Shown one piece after another: positions 1 to 9,023 of a DNA stretch of 45,400 nt. Both the position numbers and the translations under genes were made by a program. Position 1 is the first letter of the stretch. Each line of letters opens with the position of its first letter. The notes under the pieces are model-generated. The model had not been told where the DNA came from. It made no database searches and saw only the letters and a list, made by a program, of their open reading frames with translations. The stretch covers positions 1-45,400 of the forward strand of contig JAAVTG010000975.1 of the NCBI GenBank assembly GCA_011947345.1. Reading direction: 5' to 3'. This DNA is from Phytophthora quininea (taxonomy: Eukaryota > Oomycota > Peronosporomycetes > Peronosporales > Peronosporaceae).

Positions 1-64
1 GTGTACGTGAAGAACGCGTCGATTAATCAGTGCATCACCTAGCTAAGTTCTATTGGTGGCGTAG

Positions 65-1559
65 GGATTTCTCGCAAAACTACTTCAAGGACTATCCAGT
101 CAAGTTCTCGCATTCTACGATGAAGACGCTCAACTTGTCGACAAATTCCTTGACGGCCTGCAGCGGGAACTTCCCCAACATGACAAACCTGTACGGACTG
201 CTAATGATATCGATAGACAAGGAGGTTTACTGACTTGTGCTCTTTTGATTGCCCAGGGACTTGTCCGGTAACACGTTGACCGACGTTCCGTCCAACATTT
301 TCGACATGCCCAACCTCAAGGTGTTGAATCTGAGTGACAACTCGTTCACGGGTGTCCAGTTGACGGCAGATCAAGTTTCGTTCCTGCAGAAGTTGGACAA
401 CTTCACGATCGATACGTTTGGCGACACTTCCACGTGCTCTTCGTCATCTCTGGCTACGATCAATGGCATATCGGTCTGCACAACCACTGGTAACACGGCG
501 GATACCGGCAGTGGGGGTAGTAGTAGCAATACTGGAGCAATTGTCGGTGGCATCGTTGGCGCTGTCGTTGTCGTACTGCTATTGGCATTAGCGCTGTGCT
601 GGTACCGTCGACGAAAGTCTCGTGGGAAGGCCTTTGGGACGTCGACAGGGTATTCAGACCAGTCCTCTCGCGCGGGCATATCGATCTGGAATGACCAGGA
701 GCTGCTGTCTCTGCAGGTCAATGCTAACGAGATCGAAGATATCCGCAAGCTGGGGTCTGGAGCCTTCGGTGTCGTATATCTCGCAAAGTATCGACAGACC
801 CAACTGGTTGCGTGCAAACGTTTGAAGAAGGGCGAAGCGACGTACGATAACACGCAAAGTTTCATTGCGGAGATCAAGCTGTGCGCTTCGTTGGATCATC
901 CGCGCGTGGTTCGACTGATTGGGGTTGCGTGGACAATCGAGAGCGATCTGCAAGCAATGTTCGAGTACATGTCCAATGGCGATCTGCGTACGTATCTGGA
1001 AAAGACCAAGTCAGGTCCTCGGAACTGGAGCGCCGAGAAGTTGCAACTCGCTGCCGATGTCACGGAGGCGCTCGTGTACGTGCACTCGTTCACTCCTCCG
1101 ATCGTTCACCGCGATCTCAAGTCACGCAACGTGTTGCTGTCTGAGGATATGCGCGGCCACTTGAGTGATTTCGGCGTCGCTCGCGTTCGGTCTGCCAACA
1201 ACACGATGACTAGCGGGGTTGGTACCGGTCGCTGGCTTGCTCCTGAGATCATTGCTGGCAACAGAGACTACGACCAGACCAGCGATATCTACGCGCTGGG
1301 AGTGGTGATCTCCGAGTTGGACACGCACATGTTGCCGTACGAGGATGCCCGTGGGGCTGGTGGGAACCCACTGGCCGACGTTGCCATTTTGCAACTCGTG
1401 GCTTCGGGCAGACTGCTTCCTACCTTCGGCCCACAGTGTCCTCCCGAACTCCACGACTTGGCTAAGCGATGCATGGCCTACGATCCGCAAGCGCGGCCCA
1501 CGGCAGTCGAGATGGCGTTTGCCTTGAGAAATTTGCAGAAAACTGGCGGGTTTTATTAG
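65..1559 (+). CDS. LRR receptor-like protein kinase (TKL type), 5' end outside window
   Basis: Type I membrane receptor kinase that would sense an extracellular ligand and phosphorylate cytoplasmic targets on Ser/Thr. Two exons are visible: 65-190 and 257-1559. The intron at 191-256 (GTACGG..CAG) keeps frame and joins N-M-T-N-L to D-L-S-G-N, a normal leucine-rich repeat. An upstream intron seems to end at 64 (..GTAG), so the start lies before the window. Order: LRRs, a Cys/Ser-rich linker, a transmembrane helix (about 535-605) followed by Arg/Lys stop-transfer residues, then a kinase domain from about 740. Seen: the glycine loop GSGAFG, VACK with the ATP-binding lysine, HRDLKSRN near 1107-1130, DFG near 1167, and GTGRWLAPE near 1225-1248. 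All catalytic residues are present, so it should be active. It faces its paralog at 1725-4281 tail to tail. Confidence 0.85.
191..256 (+). other. Intron in LRR receptor kinase
   Basis: 66-bp GT..AG intron with donor GTACGG and acceptor GCCCAG. A branch-like TACTGAC lies near 228-234. Removal restores an LRR consensus exactly across the junction. Confidence 0.8.
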
Positions 1560-1724
1560 CGCTACCATTGCGGAAAGCTTTGGGGTGGGCAGTCCAGTGC
1601 TTCGTCCATATTCTACGTCGATCACCAGCCGAGGAATTGGCTAATAAATTTTACTTATGTTACGATTATCTTCCCTGGGCTCGTATCGCCCTCAGCTACT
1701 ACAGTATGAGCAAATTCACATGTC

Positions 1725-4281
1725 TTAGAGCAGCGTGTAGTGCGAGCGCTGGATCACACGCAACTCGTAGGCAACGACATGAGCTGGTGGACGGTCTGCC
1801 GGGTTTTGAGCCAGACAACGCTGCGCCAGCATCTGCAATTCCGGAGGACAACTTGCCCCAAACGTGGGTCGGAGCTGGCCCGTCGCCACGAGCTGGAGAA
1901 TGGCAATGTCGTTCAACTTGCTGCCATTCGCACTACGAACGTCGTCGTACGGGATCTGGTGGGTGTCCATCTCGGACAGCACCACCCCAAAGGAGAACAC
2001 ATCCACCGACTGGTCGTACTTGCTGCTGCCTGAAATGACCTCGGGGGCAAGCCAGCGACCAGTTCCCACCGCTGCAGTCATCGTGTCATCCATCGATTTG
2101 TACCTCGAAGCACCGAAGTCTGTCACCTTGGCTTTCATCTCACTGGAGAGGAGCACATTGCGGGACTTGAGGTCGCGGTGTACTAGTGGCGGCGTGAACG
2201 AGTGCACGTACACAAGCGCCTCGATCACATCAATGGCTAGCTGCAGCAGCTCTTGGCTCCAGTGACGAGGTGAGTTGGGGTCGACCAGATAGTCGCGGAG
2301 ATCGCCGTTCTCCATGTACTCGAACAAAGCCTGCAGGTCGCTCTCAATTGTCCACGCGCACCCCACAAGACGCACGATGTTGGGGTGGTCGAAAGGGCCA
2401 CCATTTTGATTTCCTCGATGAATGCTTGTGTCCGTTGTTTCGTCACTTGGTCGGAGCGAAGGCGCTTCGACGCCAACAACTGGGAGCCGCGGAACTTGAC
2501 CAGCCAGATCACACCGAAAGCCCCGCTCCCGATCGTACCAATATCTTCGATGTCTTCGTACCGAACCTGAATGGACAGCAATTCCTCGTCGTTCCACAGA
2601 GAATACGCTCCTGTGCTTTGATTGCTGTGGGTGCTCCGTGTCGAGATCCGCGGTGAACAATCACTTTCATCGTCGTAGTCGAACGGAACCATGCGCGGCC
2701 CGCCGCTCACTGGAGTTCGTCGACCTCCTCGGTAGCCTTTGTCGCCAGAAGATCGCGCCAGGGGAGGTGATACGCCTCCGCCGAAGTACGATTCCCGCAT
2801 CATTTTCGAGCGGCGGTTCGTTGGCTTCTTTACCCGTCTCCGATACGCCCAGACCACGCCGAAGATCGCGGCCCCAATGACCAATAAACCACCAACGATG
2901 GCCCCCACAATGGCGAGAATTGTCGCGACTGAAGACGAACCGCTACTATCGTCACTGCTATCGTCGTCGTTGGCGTTATCCGAAATGCACACAGTCATCG
3001 AATGCACCGTCACCTGGTTGATTGAGCTGCAGCTGTCGATCAGCTTGGTGAAGTCCGAGTTCTCGAGGTCGAGAGTCGTCAAACGTTTCAAGAAATCCAC
3101 CTCCACTTGCGTAAACCACGGGGACGAAAGGGGTTACCCTTTCATACGCAGCTCCTGTAGACTGTCGTGAATGAAGATACTGGCCGGGATGTCTGTAAAA
3201 TTGTTGCTTGTCAGGTCGAGCGTGACAAGGTTCGGAAATACGGCTCGGAAATCGGCGAGTGAATTATCCTGGAAGCTCCTAGAACGTACAACAATAAAAC
3301 TATAGTAAGTAGTGTGCAGATGACGGATGCCAACAACTAAAACGTACAGATGCACGAGCGAGTTGAGCGCTGCCGTCGCGACGATTTCAGTGAGGTAGTT
3401 TTTGTCGAGTGTTCTGAAATAAGGTGTTAGTACTTGGCAACCAAGACAAAGTACGCAACATTGGACTTACAAACTCTGGAGGTCGGTGAAGTTTGCCACG
3501 AGGGTCGGGAACGCTGACAGTAGCGTGTTGGATAGGCTCAAGTTGTGTAATGTCGATGGCAGAACGGCGGGCAGTTTTGAAGTGTAGCAACGTCCGAGAG
3601 ATCCAGATTATTGAGCGCCACACTGGAAACGTTGGTCTGGGAGGAAATGACGTCTGAGCCGAAGGTCACCTTCGCCACTTTGCTTCTCACCGAGGCGTTC
3701 GTGCTGGTCCCACCTGCTAAAATACTGCCGAGCCGAACAGCAACGCAGCGTTAGTTGCAAGCTCCACCCTCAAGCACGTTTAAATGAACGTACAATGAAG
3801 TGACGGTAGGATCGAGCGCGATAGTGCTGACATTGGAGAGTGCGTCGTTGCTTGCCGACGCGTACGCGCTCGTCTCGTCGGGGATGTCTTTTACCTGTTT
3901 CTCGAATGACGATCCACTACTGTCTGCTGCCGTCTCTGTTTCCTTTGTGCTCTTGTACGAGCCGTACTCGACCAGGAACGCAAAAGTCTGGTCATCTTCC
4001 ACCGCTTTACTAAAGCATTGAACGGCGCATTGGTCGGTTGTCGTGCACGTTGCTCCTGACGGACAGGATGACGTGTCGTAGGCCAGACACGGCTCATATT
4101 GACCGCAGGCGTCGTCGCAATCCGTCGAGAGCGTGAGCTTCGCTAGTCCGCACGTGGTTTGACCTGCCACCCCTGAATCAGCAGCAAAACTGCTGCACTC
4201 CGCACTGCTGTCGACACCCGCCGCCGTCGGTGCCGCCTGTGCTGTTCTGTCGGTCCATTGCGTTTTTGTTGACCGGAACAC
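1725..4281 (-). CDS. LRR receptor-like kinase paralog with several reading-frame breaks
   Basis: Same architecture as the kinase at 65-1559, on the opposite strand. An N-terminal Cys-rich ectodomain (4281-3794) is followed by LRR exons (about 3713-3471, 3413-3348, 3278 onward), a transmembrane helix (about 2935-2830), a juxtamembrane Arg/Ser-rich stretch, and a kinase domain with GSGAFG, HRDLKSRN, DFG and GTGRWLAPE. The introns at 3470-3414 (GTAAGT..CAG) and 3347-3279 keep frame. Frame breaks: near 2392-2397 inside the kinase, near 3575-3578 in an LRR, an in-frame TAA at 3136-3134 with open sequence on both sides, and a first intron (donor 3793, acceptor 3717 or 3714) whose phase does not fit. 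The first two fall on short homopolymers and may be sequence errors; the TAA is harder to explain that way. It could be a real but misassembled gene or a young pseudogene. The start at 4281 is a guess; no signal peptide is obvious there. Confidence 0.7.
3279..3347 (-). other. Intron in LRR receptor kinase paralog
   Basis: 69-bp intron, donor GTACGTT, acceptor TTCTAG. Joins H-L to S-F-Q-D-N-S-L in frame across a repeat boundary. Confidence 0.65.
3414..3470 (-). other. Intron in LRR receptor kinase paralog
   Basis: 57-bp intron with a consensus GTAAGT donor and ATTTCAG acceptor. Joins D-L-Q-S-L to T-L-D-K-N in frame. Confidence 0.7.
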
Positions 4282-4356
4282 ACTCGATCTCTCAAGTGCG
4301 TTTGTGCCGAGCGTGCCGCCACTTGATTGACCCTGGGGACCGGTTTTCGGTAGAGC

Positions 4357-4650
4357 TTAGTCTTTTGACCAGACTTCGGTGCCGTGGCGAACTGGTGCGC
4401 TGTCTTTCTCCGCCACTTTCGGTGCGGGCACTAACGAGGCTGCACCCACCGCCGCAGTCGCCGACTGTGAGCCGCTCGCCTTGCTCCAGATGGGCCGCGG
4501 GAACTCGAAATCAGCAAAGTGACGCGTACTGGCAAGTTGGGCCAGTTGAGGACTGTGCCAAGGCGAGAACTTGTCTCGGACCGAGACGGATTTGGTTGTG
4601 GACTGGGGAGGGCTTGGCGGAGACTGGCGGCCGAGGGCGAGGCGGCTCAT
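4357..4650 (-). CDS. Hypothetical ORF, 97 aa
   Basis: Not recognised. The protein is Ser/Pro/Ala-rich with no clear domain or membrane segment. It lies just upstream of the LRR kinase paralog on the same strand and might be its 5' leader rather than a gene. The opposite strand is also open over much of this GC-rich stretch, so coding is weakly supported. The rest of 4300-4860 holds nothing I recognise. Confidence 0.15.
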   Translation of the reverse strand: MSRLALGRQSPPSPPQSTTKSVSVRDKFSPWHSPQLAQLASTRHFADFEFPRPIWSKASGSQSATAAVGAASLVPAPKVAEKDSAPVRHGTEVWSKD

Positions 4651-4867
4651 TTGCAGTCGCGGGGAACCGGTTGCTCCTCGTCGTCAGCTCGGAGAGCTCG
4701 TGGCCCGCGTGCAGAAGCAGGATCATCATCGGCCGAGCCTGTGGATGACGCTCAAAAAGTTTGTTAATCGTGATAAGAAGGGTGTATATTTAGTGATAAT
4801 AAAAAGGGTCTTCTCACAAATATGATTTTGGACGGTAGTATCAAATGGAATTGAAGGCCAAAAGATA

Positions 4868-5363
4868 TTGAAATATAACAGGTACATCGTCACAAGCGCG
4901 ATTTGCTGCTTTTACCAAAGTGGGATGTTTTCAGGCCAAATCGCGGTCGTGGGCAGCTCATTTATGCGGAGAAACGGGTCTCGAGCAAGGAGCTGGAGTA
5001 GATTTTGTCGTCAAGGGCGCCAGTCATGTGGTGCTGAGTATACACTACAAAAAGCGTCGGGACCACCACATTTTTGCGGCTAAGAGACCAGAAGTGGGTT
5101 CTCGGGATGTGGAGTCGTCAACAAGTGGTTCTCTGAAGGGCGGTTGGAAAATTCATAGTCCATTTTCGTGGCAATTGGTTGCATCTTTCCGTTCGGAGGA
5201 ATTTCCACTCGAGTCGGCGACGAGGAATGTGACTATCCGCTTTGTTACAGCACTACACCTGAGCGCCCCAGGGCCACTTCAACTCTCGTTTGACGCAGGC
5301 CAAAAGGTCGATGCCGCTCCAAGTCCACCTTTCGTTTTCGTCGTCGCGTTGCTATCGTGGTGA
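4868..5363 (+). pseudogene. Probable remnant of a copper type II ascorbate-dependent monooxygenase (PHM-like)
   Basis: The frame at about 4960-5050 reads E-T-G-L-E-Q-G-A-G-V-D-F-V-V, then V-V-L-S-I-H-Y-K-K. This resembles the region of peptidylglycine alpha-hydroxylating and dopamine beta monooxygenases where a glycine-rich strand precedes the conserved V-L-Q-x-H-Y segment. A possible acceptor (TTTTCAG) lies just upstream near 4934. The earlier catalytic domain with the first copper-binding histidines is not visible, and the sequence after H-Y-K-K becomes low-similarity. I read this as a broken or incompletely readable fragment. The family assignment is from motif memory only. 5364-5573 holds nothing clear. 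Confidence 0.35.
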
Positions 5364-5573
5364 TGCGCCGCCAAAAGAAATTAGCGTGGGCACCGAAACC
5401 AAGTATCCGCTCACCGAGATCAAAGGCGAAGAAGTACAATAAACGGAACAGGACATTTCCTTCGTAACAATATTTCTCTTTGGTTGCAGAGCAACCTCAC
5501 ACGAGTCAGCTTGGAGCAGCAGCTTTCCGTTATATGTAGTTACCCTTCCATATTGGTCTTCATCAGCGGCAAT

Positions 5574-6080
5574 CTACTCGATCGGTTGCTGGATCTCCGT
5601 CACGCTCGCTTGGTCTTCTTCACTGCTGCAGCCAGTGGGTCGCTGGACGTACACTTCGCGTGAAGGTCCAGCCACTTTGAACTTTTCCTTTCCCACCCAC
5701 GCGAAAAACGTCTGGTAGGCCGACGGCAGCTCCTCACACGGACCCACATGCAGCCCAGTGGCTGCTCGAGGCACTTCAGGCACAAGACGCACGCTGAAAG
5801 GAGCTTCTTGTGGAATTTGGGCGTCAGTTGCAACTGGTAGACACACTTCCACTTCGACGTCGCTCTGTCGGCCGTCAAGGGTGAAGTTGATGGCAAACGT
5901 CGGCCCCACCTCGACGTTGTGAGCTTTGGCAAAGGCGAAGATCTGCTGCCAAAGCCCTCCTTGCGCCCGGTAGTTGGGGAGTACGGACCGGAGTGATAGC
6001 ACTCGAATCTCGGGCAAACTCTTGACGGTTGTCTCCATCGCGGACGGATCGGCGCCGGTCGTCGAAGCGCAGCAGCTCAT
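5574..6080 (-). CDS. GyrI-like / AraC effector-binding domain protein
   Basis: 168 aa, intronless. The fold is predicted as the GyrI-like small-molecule-binding module known from bacterial GyrI/SbmC and the C-termini of Rob and BmrR. Seen: a strand-rich start (I-R-V-L-S-L-R-S-V), an L-W-Q-Q-I-F-A-F-A helix, G-P-T-F-A-I-N-F, an acidic V-E-V-E-V-C-L-P-V strand, R-E-V-Y-V, and the typical end V-T-E-I-Q-Q-P-I. The length matches a stand-alone domain with no DNA-binding part. In bacteria these bind amphipathic ligands or gyrase; the role in an oomycete is unknown. Absence of introns and the bacterial affinity of the domain suggest an old transfer, which is inference. Confidence 0.6.
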   Translation of the reverse strand: MSCCASTTGADPSAMETTVKSLPEIRVLSLRSVLPNYRAQGGLWQQIFAFAKAHNVEVGPTFAINFTLDGRQSDVEVEVCLPVATDAQIPQEAPFSVRLVPEVPRAATGLHVGPCEELPSAYQTFFAWVGKEKFKVAGPSREVYVQRPTGCSSEEDQASVTEIQQPIE

Positions 6081-6250
6081 GGGAGTTTAGTCGTACAACG
6101 ATCTTTCGGGAATTGGCTTGAAAATAGTTTTGCGCCAACCGCTGTCGAGTTTGCCGTTCGAGCGGGATGTGGCTCTGGACTTTGAGACGTTTGGTGCCGA
6201 CACTTGAATTTGCTTTTGGCCGCGTCAACGCACACCCAGCAAACACTTCG

Positions 6251-6499
6251 ATGGAATCGACCGCAGATTTTAAGCGAAATGATGAGCCCAAGGCTTCTAC
6301 GCCACAACAAGAGCTTCCTGCTTCGTCGACTGAGCGACGGTGGGCTCAACACTGCGGCTGTGACGGGTCATGCTCGTTCAAATATTTCAACGACGACTTG
6401 GAGCTGATCGACTTGAGGGTGCAACAAACTGCGGGCAGTGCGCCGAACGACGAAGATGCATCTCCGACACTGCTCCTGCACCTGCTCATGATGTGGTGA
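6251..6499 (+). CDS. Hypothetical small ORF, 82 aa
   Basis: Starts at an ATG (M-E-S-T-A-D) and ends at 6499. Polar in the first half, with a C-G-C-x-x-x-C cysteine cluster in the middle and a Leu/Met-rich tail. No family recognised. It sits between the divergent GyrI-like gene and the YL1 gene. Coding is uncertain. Confidence 0.2.
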   Translation: MESTADFKRNDEPKASTPQQELPASSTERRWAQHCGCDGSCSFKYFNDDLELIDLRVQQTAGSAPNDEDASPTLLLHLLMMW

Positions 6500-6542
6500 A
6501 CCAGTGTCTAAGGTAGCCTTCAAAAAATACTAAAGGAAAATC

Positions 6543-6584
6543 TTATATAAAGTTTTGTCCAATCAAATCCCCACGATTCACTTC
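6543..6584 (+). promoter_or_regulatory. TATA box plus oomycete-type initiator of the YL1 gene
   Basis: TTATATAA at 6543-6550 is followed about 27 bp later by TTCACTTC at 6577-6584, an exact match to the initiator consensus YTCANTYY. The ATG is at 6593, giving a very short leader, which is usual in oomycetes. Confidence 0.5.
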
Positions 6585-6592
6585 TCGCGATA

Positions 6593-7594
6593 ATGGGCCG
6601 CCCACGTCGACGAAGCCCCAGCTCGAGCCCGACGAGCCCCGCAAGGTGCTGCCGGCGCGAAGTTCGCGCGGCACTCGTATCCACAAACTCATTGGAGAGG
6701 AGGCAGAGGCGGACGCGTCGTTCTGGGGGCAATCGGCGTGGCAGGAGGACGGAGAAGACGAAGACTACTCCACGGAAGCAGGTGTCAATGATAAACAAAT
6801 CCATAATAATTATTATACATTCTAGTAATCTCATTAACTTATTATGCATTTCAGAGGAGGAGGACATTGTGGACTCGGATTTCGACGATGAAGAGGCGCC
6901 GGATGACGAAGTTCATGACGCCGAAGAGGACGAGCGACCGACAAGGAGGAAGAGAGCTGCGACTGGGAGGTACAAGGAACCTATCCAATCTCGACCGGCG
7001 AAAAAGGTAGCAATAGCTGCAGGAAATAAGGCCCAACCAGTAGCAGTTGCTACGACACCGACGTTCCAGTATGTGGCGCCGACGGTGCGTTCGTCGACAG
7101 CGAGAAAGTCTTCGGAGAGCTCAGAAATGAGACGAAAAGCTTCCACTGAAGCGGCCAAGTTGGCAGCGAAGAATAAGAAACCAGTAGTAGAGAAAACAGG
7201 GAACAGGTTGACGCAAGCGCAGCTACTGGCTGAAGCTGTGCGGACAGAGGTGGAGAACACGCAGTCGCTGCAGAGATTAGAGCAGTTGGAGGAGGAGAAG
7301 AAGGCGGAGAGTGCGGCCCCGAAGGCTCCGTTTACAGGGAGCATGGTGCGGTATTACAGCCGCATTGGCGCGCCCAAGACCATTACGTTCCTGAATTCAC
7401 TGGACTATCCGCCAATCTTCAATCAGCCCAAGCCCAAAAAGAGGATCAGTTCGCAGCAGCAGAAACTCAATCGGCTGAGGCTTGAAGCAGAACTACAGGA
7501 CGAGGATGACGACGACGATGAGGAAGAGTACGAACAGAAAGACGCGCATCAGCATGGCGTGTTAACTGCTTCGGCTACGAAAGCTGCAGCGTGA
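6593..7594 (+). CDS. YL1/VPS72 (Swc2-like) subunit of the SWR1/SRCAP chromatin remodeller
   Basis: YL1 proteins are nuclear subunits that bind the histone H2A.Z-H2B dimer and help exchange it into nucleosomes. Exon 1 (6593-6781) and exon 2 (6855-7594) flank a 73-bp intron (6782-6854, GTGTCA..TTTCAG). Seen: R-S-S-R-G-T-R-I-H-K-L, then an acidic A-S-F-W-G-Q-S-A-W-Q-E-D stretch and E-E-E-D-I-V-D-S-D-F-D-D-E-E, the H2A.Z-binding signature. A basic mid region and a coiled coil follow, then R-Y-Y-S-R-I-G-A-P-K-T-I-T-F. The ATG at 6593 is out of frame with this signature unless the GGG at 6595-6597 is one G short. The C-terminus ends in an acidic tail and lacks the usual YL1_C motif (C-x-I-T-G-x-P-A-x-Y-R-D-P). 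Confidence 0.75.
   Translation: MGRPRRRSPSSSPTSPARCCRREVRAALVSTNSLERRQRRTRRSGGNRRGRRTEKTKTTPRKQVSMINKSIIIIIHSSNLINLLCISEEEDIVDSDFDDEEAPDDEVHDAEEDERPTRRKRAATGRYKEPIQSRPAKKVAIAAGNKAQPVAVATTPTFQYVAPTVRSSTARKSSESSEMRRKASTEAAKLAAKNKKPVVEKTGNRLTQAQLLAEAVRTEVENTQSLQRLEQLEEEKKAESAAPKAPFTGSMVRYYSRIGAPKTITFLNSLDYPPIFNQPKPKKRISSQQQKLNRLRLEAELQDEDDDDDEEEYEQKDAHQHGVLTASATKAAA
6782..6854 (+). other. Intron in YL1 gene
   Basis: 73-bp AT-rich intron, GTGTCA donor and CATTTCAG acceptor. Splicing completes a Glu codon and yields S-T-E-A-E-E-E-D-I-V-D. Confidence 0.8.
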
Positions 7595-7626
7595 AAGCTA
7601 TCAATCGAAACGTCTACACTCTCTTT

Positions 7627-8508
7627 CTACTGCGCCTTCTTCTTGGACGCCTGGGCAAGGGCCTTGTTGGTGGCTCCCCAGAACAGCAGCACCTGCAGCA
7701 CCAGCGTGCCGTTGAGCAGGATAGCCACACTGAAGCCCGCCAGCTGAACGGGGTCGCCCGTCTCCTGCATGGTCGTGAACAACCGCGCCACTGAGCCGCC
7801 CAGGTTCAGCACCAACGTGATCAGCGCCAATTGACCCGTGTGGCCTTGCTTGAAGTTCGACAGGATCTAACAAAACACAACCAAATTAGTCATTTCTCAG
7901 TAGAATGCATCATCACTATAGCCACTCACCTGCGGAATACGAGCCACAATGCTCACAGGGATGCCAGCCGACGCCAGCAGCCACTGGTGCTCCGGTGGGA
8001 TGGCGTACATGCCCACCGCCATCGCAGCAAACACCACCACCAGACCCAAGCGAGTGGACACAGGGATCTTGGGCGTGTAGAAGGCCCAGAGCAGGAGCAC
8101 CAGAACCACATTTTGAGCCAGGATGACCAGGTTCTCGCCCCATGTACTGACGGGGTATCCTCGCAGCACGTTGTAGATGGTGCTGGACAGGTAGAGCACC
8201 ACCTCCATGTAGAAGGCGGACGGGGTCAGTCCCGTGACATCCTTGGCCCCGAGGATCTTGAGGATCTGAGGCAGCTTCAGGATGAGGCTGCCCGTGATGA
8301 TGGCGTAGCTAAGCGCCTTGGAGACCACGGCCTTGATACACTCGACGTTGGCGAAGTCGTGGTCCTGCACAAAGGCGTCGAAGCACTTGGGAGTGAAGAG
8401 CCCGAACACCAACTCGCTCTGGTCGCTCGACTGAGCCATCACGTCAGTGGAGAGCAGCGCCACAGCCAACGCAGCAGCGCCGCAGACAGCGGTCCTACTT
8501 GACGCCAT
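7627..8508 (-). CDS. MPDU1: Mannose-P-dolichol utilization defect 1 homolog (PQ-loop, MPDU1/Lec35)
   Basis: ER membrane protein needed for use of dolichol-phosphate mannose and glucose in N-glycan and GPI-anchor assembly. Exons 8508-7930 (193 codons) and 7866-7627 encode 272 aa, the usual family size. Two PQ-loop repeats are visible: S-L-I-L-K-L-P-Q-I-L-K-I and, across the splice junction, V-A-R-I-P-Q-I-L-S-N-F. About seven hydrophobic helices and a cleavable-looking N-terminal segment (M-A-S-S-R-T-A-V-C..) are present. The start was chosen at 8508 because the upstream in-frame ATG at 8562 adds a polar, unconserved leader. The C-terminus ends K-K-A-Q, a dilysine ER-retrieval signal. It is tail to tail with the YL1 gene, 32 bp apart. 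No frame problems. Confidence 0.9.
7867..7929 (-). other. Intron in MPDU1 homolog
   Basis: 63-bp intron, GTGAGT donor and TTGTTAG acceptor, phase 0. It interrupts the second PQ-loop exactly between Q and I. Confidence 0.85.
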
Positions 8509-8726
8509 CGTCTCAGTTGGAGAAAGTATCAAATGACGTGGACTTCTTGGTGTGTCACACACGAAAATGCTTCAACTTTCAATTCGTCTACACTTTCAAG
8601 CAATCAAAACAAGACTCAATTGCCTAGTGCTTTTAAACACGTCTTCTTCCTTCTTGTCTCTCACCATTCTTCACTTGCTCCGACATAAAAGAAAAAATCA
8701 ACGCACGAAGCTTGGTCGAATACGCA

Positions 8727-8996
8727 TCACTTGAATTTACCGCGTGGTTGTTTGTCGCTGCAGGCCTGGCAGCGTGGTCGACCGTAAAGAAGGCATCTGA
8801 GCGCATCCACCTCCATCTGCAGTCGAACTGCTTGCTGCTCAGCCACACGACGAGCACTGATCTCCTTGTGGAGCCGATTTTGAAGAGTAGCAAACGTCAA
8901 GCTTGCTTCAGCGATGGTGATGTTCTGCTCAATGCTTCGCACCATCCAGAGTTGTTGCGCAGTTTCCTGCATGTCGAATTGCTCTCCATCAGCCAT
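8727..8996 (-). CDS. Small coiled-coil protein, 89 aa
   Basis: Not recognised. From M-A-D-G-E-Q-F-D it is almost entirely helical with heptad-like spacing (L-Q-N-R-L-H-K-E-I, then V-R-L-Q-M-E-V-D-A-L) and ends in a basic tail with a C-x-x-C (R-C-Q-A-C). The start at 8996 is preferred over 9101 because the extra upstream residues look like leader sequence. Divergent from the membrane protein gene that follows. 8563-8726 shows nothing. Confidence 0.45.
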   Translation of the reverse strand: MADGEQFDMQETAQQLWMVRSIEQNITIAEASLTFATLQNRLHKEISARRVAEQQAVRLQMEVDALRCLLYGRPRCQACSDKQPRGKFK

Positions 8997-9023
8997 GAAT
9001 GGAAAATAGCAAAGTGAAAGGTT

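Noticed and set aside
371..877. 168-aa minus-strand ORF opposite the receptor kinase
   Set aside because: Shadow of the kinase coding strand; no domain and no context.
3106..3137. Possible 31-bp intron (GT at 3137, AG at 3106) in the LRR kinase paralog
   Set aside because: Too short for this genome, and the flanking frames do not fit together after removal; straight reading through the TAA gives sensible protein on both sides.
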